Under the pieces are notes generated by a model. That model worked only from the letters and a program-made list of their open reading frames with translations. It did not search any database and was not told where the DNA came from. The position numbers were made by a program, and so were the translations under genes. DNA of 43,833 nucleotides from NCBI GenBank assembly GCA_937951935.1, contig CALGAM010000095.1, positions 1-43,833 on the forward strand. The letters run 5' to 3'. Shown piece by piece: positions 41,615-43,833 of the stretch; position 1 is the first letter of the stretch, and every line of letters starts with the position of its first letter. Source of the DNA: an uncultured Micromonospora sp. GTDB taxonomy: Bacteria; Actinomycetota; Actinomycetes; Mycobacteriales; Micromonosporaceae.

Positions 41615-41645
41615 ACAATAGCTCGCGAGATGCTTGCTCCGTCAA
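41615..41645 (-). promoter_or_regulatory. Probable lsr2 promoter
   Basis: On the minus strand TTGACG (41645-41640) and TATTGT (41620-41615) are 19 bp apart, slightly long. The start codon lies 42 nt after the -10. The surrounding 180 bp between lysS and lsr2 are less GC-rich than the genes. Confidence 0.5.
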
Positions 41646-41754
41646 TAGGACGGCTAAAGTACGGGACAGGCCACGCACACTTCGCCGCCTCACCGTACCC
41701 CAACTCGCCGACGAGCCGCGACCGAAGTCGCCCACCGCGCGCCGGGACCGACTA

Positions 41755-43263
41755 CTACTCGGGCCGGACCATCGGGAAGAGGATGGTTTCCCGAATTCCC
41801 AGGCCGGTGAGGGCCATGAGCAGCCGATCGATTCCCATTCCCATGCCCCCGGTCGGGGGCATTCCGTACTCCAACGCGCGCAGGAAGTCCTCGTCGAGCC
41901 GCATCGCCTCGTCGTCGCCCCTGGCCCCACGCTGCGCCTGGGCCACCAGCCGTTGCCGCTGCACCACGGGATCGACCAGCTCCGAGTAGCCCGTGGCCAG
42001 CTCGAATCCCAGCACGTAGAGGTCCCATTTCTCGGTCAGTCCCGGCTCGGACCGGTGTTGGCGAACCAGCGGGCTGGTCTCCTCCGGGTAGTCCCGGACG
42101 AACGTGGGCTGGCGCAGGCCCGGCACCACGAGCTCCTCGAAGAGCTCCTCGGCGAGCTTGCCCGGCCCCCACTTCGGGTCGACGGCCAACCCCACCTTCT
42201 CCGCGTAGCGCAGCAGGTCAGCCATTGGCGTCCGTACGGTCACCTCCTCGCCCAGGGCCTCGGAGAGCGACCCGTAGAGGGTCACCGACCGCCACTGCCC
42301 GCCCAGGTCGAACTCGGTGCCGTCGGCGTGCGTCACCACGTGCGACCCGGCCACCGCCAACGCGGCCTGCTGGACCAGGTGGCGGGTCAGTTCGGCCATG
42401 GTGTCGTAGTCACCGTACGCCTCGTACGCCTCCAACATGGCGAACTCCGGCGAGTGCGAAGAGTCGACACCCTCATTACGGAAGTTGCGGTTGATCTCGA
42501 AGACCCGATCGATGCCGCCGACCACCGCCCGCTTCAGATAAAGCTCCGGGGCGATTCGCAGATACAGATCGGTGTCCAGTGCATTGCTGTGCGTCACGAA
42601 TGGCCGCGCGGTCGCCCCTCCGGGAAGCGTCTGCAGCATCGGAGTTTCGACCTCGATGAAACTTCGGGCGTGCAGCGAATCGCGCAGACTGCGCAGGGTC
42701 GCCGCCCTCGTCCGTACCATCTGGCGCGCCTGCGGCCGGACGATCAGATCCACGTAACGCTGCCGAACCCGCGCCTCCTCGCTCAACGGCTTGTGCGCCA
42801 CCGGCAGCGGCCGGAGCGCCTTCGCGGTCAGCGACCAGGAATCAGCGAGCACGGAAAGCTCACCCCGCCGGCTGGTAATGACCTCCCCGGTCACGCCGAC
42901 GTGGTCGCCGATGTCCACCAGCCGCTTCCACGCCTCGAGCCGTTCCGGGCCGACCCGGTCCAGCGAGAGCATCGCCTGCAATTCGGTCCCGTCGCCGTCG
43001 CGAAGGGTGGCAAAGCAGAGCTTCCCGGTATTCCGGATGAAGATCACACGCCCCGTGACGGCGGCGGTGTCGCCGGTGGCGGTGTCGGTCGGAAGATCCG
43101 CGTAGCGGGCCCGGATCTCGGCCAGGGTGGCCGTACGCGGATAACCCAGGGCATACGGTTCGACGCCGTCGGCGAGCATGCGCTCCCGCTTCTCCCGGCG
43201 GACCCGCATCTGCTCGGGAAGGTCGTCGGCAGGGTCGATGGGGTGGGAGGTCTGCTGGGTCAC
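41755..43263 (-). CDS. lysS: Lysyl-tRNA synthetase, class II
   Basis: This enzyme charges tRNA-Lys. The protein has 502 residues. The N-terminal OB-fold anticodon-binding domain spans about 60-170 (VTGRVIFIRNTGKLCFATL). The class II core has motif 2 FRNEGVDSSHSPEFAMLEAYEAY in segments and motif 3 GMGMGIDRLLMALTG. The GTG at 43263 (VTQQTSHPIDPADDLPEQ) is chosen because GAGGAA ends 6 nt before it. A TTG 51 bp further upstream would overlap the TACGCT -10 at 43304-43309, so it is less likely. coaX ends 150 bp upstream on the same strand. Confidence 0.97.
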   Translation of the reverse strand: MTQQTSHPIDPADDLPEQMRVRREKRERMLADGVEPYALGYPRTATLAEIRARYADLPTDTATGDTAAVTGRVIFIRNTGKLCFATLRDGDGTELQAMLSLDRVGPERLEAWKRLVDIGDHVGVTGEVITSRRGELSVLADSWSLTAKALRPLPVAHKPLSEEARVRQRYVDLIVRPQARQMVRTRAATLRSLRDSLHARSFIEVETPMLQTLPGGATARPFVTHSNALDTDLYLRIAPELYLKRAVVGGIDRVFEINRNFRNEGVDSSHSPEFAMLEAYEAYGDYDTMAELTRHLVQQAALAVAGSHVVTHADGTEFDLGGQWRSVTLYGSLSEALGEEVTVRTPMADLLRYAEKVGLAVDPKWGPGKLAEELFEELVVPGLRQPTFVRDYPEETSPLVRQHRSEPGLTEKWDLYVLGFELATGYSELVDPVVQRQRLVAQAQRGARGDDEAMRLDEDFLRALEYGMPPTGGMGMGIDRLLMALTGLGIRETILFPMVRPE

Positions 43264-43303
43264 GGATGCTTCCTCGGAAGGTGTCGGCGTCAGTTCGGCC
43301 CCG

Positions 43304-43309
43304 AGCGTA
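43304..43309 (-). promoter_or_regulatory. Probable lysS -10 element
   Basis: TACGCT on the minus strand would give a 5' leader of about 34 nt that includes the GAGGAA ribosome site, supporting the GTG at 43263 as the start. Confidence 0.5.
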
Positions 43310-43413
43310 CTCAAGGGCCGGAACGGCAGGCAGCGGGATTAACCGGTGGCGTACCGGGTCACCGCCGACCCGCACCGTCCGCACCGGGACGGGGCGGATC
43401 GGGCGGGATCGGC

Positions 43414-43833
43414 TCAGCGGTTGCGCTCGTAGACCATCCGGAGCCCGATCAGCGTGATCATCGGCTCGTGGTGGGTGATGGTCCGGCACTCGCCGATCAC
43501 CAGGGGGGCCAGTCCACCCGTGGCGATCACCGCCCGCACCCCGCCCAGTTCGTCGATCATCCGCTCGACGATCCGGTCCACCTGGCCGCCGAAGCCGAAG
43601 TACATGCCGGCCTGGAGGCACTCGACGGTGTTCTTGCCGATCACCGAGCGGGGCACCGTCGGCTCGACCTTCCGCAGCTGGGCGGCTCGGGCGGCGAGCG
43701 CGTCGAACGAGATCTCGATCCCCGGCGCGAACGCCCCGCCGAGGAACTCGCCACGCCCGCTGATCACGTCGAAGTTGGTGGTGGTGCCGAAGTCGACGAC
43801 GATCGACGGACCGCCGTAGAGGGTGTACGCGGC
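43414..43833 (-). CDS. coaX: Type III pantothenate kinase, 5' end cut by window edge
   Basis: This enzyme phosphorylates pantothenate, the first step of coenzyme A synthesis. The last 139 residues are visible. They carry SIVVDFGTTTNFDVISG, EFLGGAFAPGIEISFDAL, SVIGKNTVECLQAGMYFG and VIATGGLAPLV, all typical of the ASKHA-fold CoaX family. It ends LIGLRMVYERNR. The N-terminal phosphate-binding DxGNT region lies outside the window. Its place upstream of lysS agrees with mycobacterial gene order. Confidence 0.95.
   Translation of the reverse strand, partial: AAYTLYGGPSIVVDFGTTTNFDVISGRGEFLGGAFAPGIEISFDALAARAAQLRKVEPTVPRSVIGKNTVECLQAGMYFGFGGQVDRIVERMIDELGGVRAVIATGGLAPLVIGECRTITHHEPMITLIGLRMVYERNR

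Noticed and set aside
43264..43314. TTG at 43314 as the lysS start
   Set aside because: It overlaps the probable -10 TACGCT and lacks a ribosome site, whereas GTG 43263 has GAGGAA at 6 nt and agrees with family length.

Overview
The window is chromosomal DNA of a very GC-rich actinomycete, most likely a member of the Micromonosporaceae. Reasons are third-position GC preference throughout, frequent GTG starts, Lsr2, CarD and ClpC, a DUF397 gene, a BTAD/NB-ARC/TPR regulator, and a type III polyketide locus with a UbiA prenyltransferase. I see no rRNA, tRNA, CRISPR array, insertion sequence or prophage. Both ends cut genes: class II fumarase on the left and type III pantothenate kinase on the right.

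Region 1 (1-12,064): fumC (partial), a 1,075-residue SARP-type regulator, a small unknown protein, a class I iron-sulfur fumarase, a membrane-anchored PQQ-like propeller protein, an MFS transporter, an ArsR-like regulator and a convergent Lrp/AsnC regulator. The last two genes overlap through low-complexity tails.

Region 2 (12,064-21,704) is a tyrosine/homogentisate catabolism locus. hppD is followed on the same strand by two RDD membrane proteins and a HisC/Pat-like aminotransferase. Further on, fumarylacetoacetase and an unrecognised 285-residue protein form one operon, divergent from homogentisate 1,2-dioxygenase across a short palindrome-rich promoter region. Proposed flow: tyrosine to 4-hydroxyphenylpyruvate (aminotransferase), to homogentisate (HppD), to maleylacetoacetate (HmgA), then isomerisation, then fumarate plus acetoacetate (FahA). 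No recognisable maleylacetoacetate isomerase is present.

Region 3 (21,811-25,072): a TPR membrane protein, a probable free-standing small RNA (about 23,013-23,063), and carD-ispD-ispF.

Region 4 (25,398-30,952): a CxC membrane protein, then a small specialised-metabolism locus: type III PKS, acyl-CoA-dehydrogenase-like flavoprotein, UbiG-like methyltransferase, a secreted protein co-oriented with the PKS, and a divergent UbiA prenyltransferase. The PKS and prenyltransferase each carry a rare TTA codon. A prenylated, methylated alkylresorcinol or hydroquinone is a reasonable predicted product type.

Region 5 (31,107-43,833): lipoprotein, radA, disA, membrane protein, peptide deformylase, ACT-domain protein, mutY, clpC, lsr2, lysS, coaX. 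The order ispF-ispD-carD-lipoprotein-radA-disA-membrane protein-mutY-clpC-lsr2-lysS-coaX follows, from memory, the Mycobacterium tuberculosis Rv3581c-Rv3600c region, so the Region 4 genes look like an insertion into conserved core synteny.

Notable non-coding signals: an 11-bp-phased direct-repeat array upstream of the SARP gene, ten genes with a TANNNT -10 element 6-9 nt before the start codon (probable leaderless mRNAs), a small RNA candidate, and four alternating DnaA-box-like 9-mers upstream of clpC.
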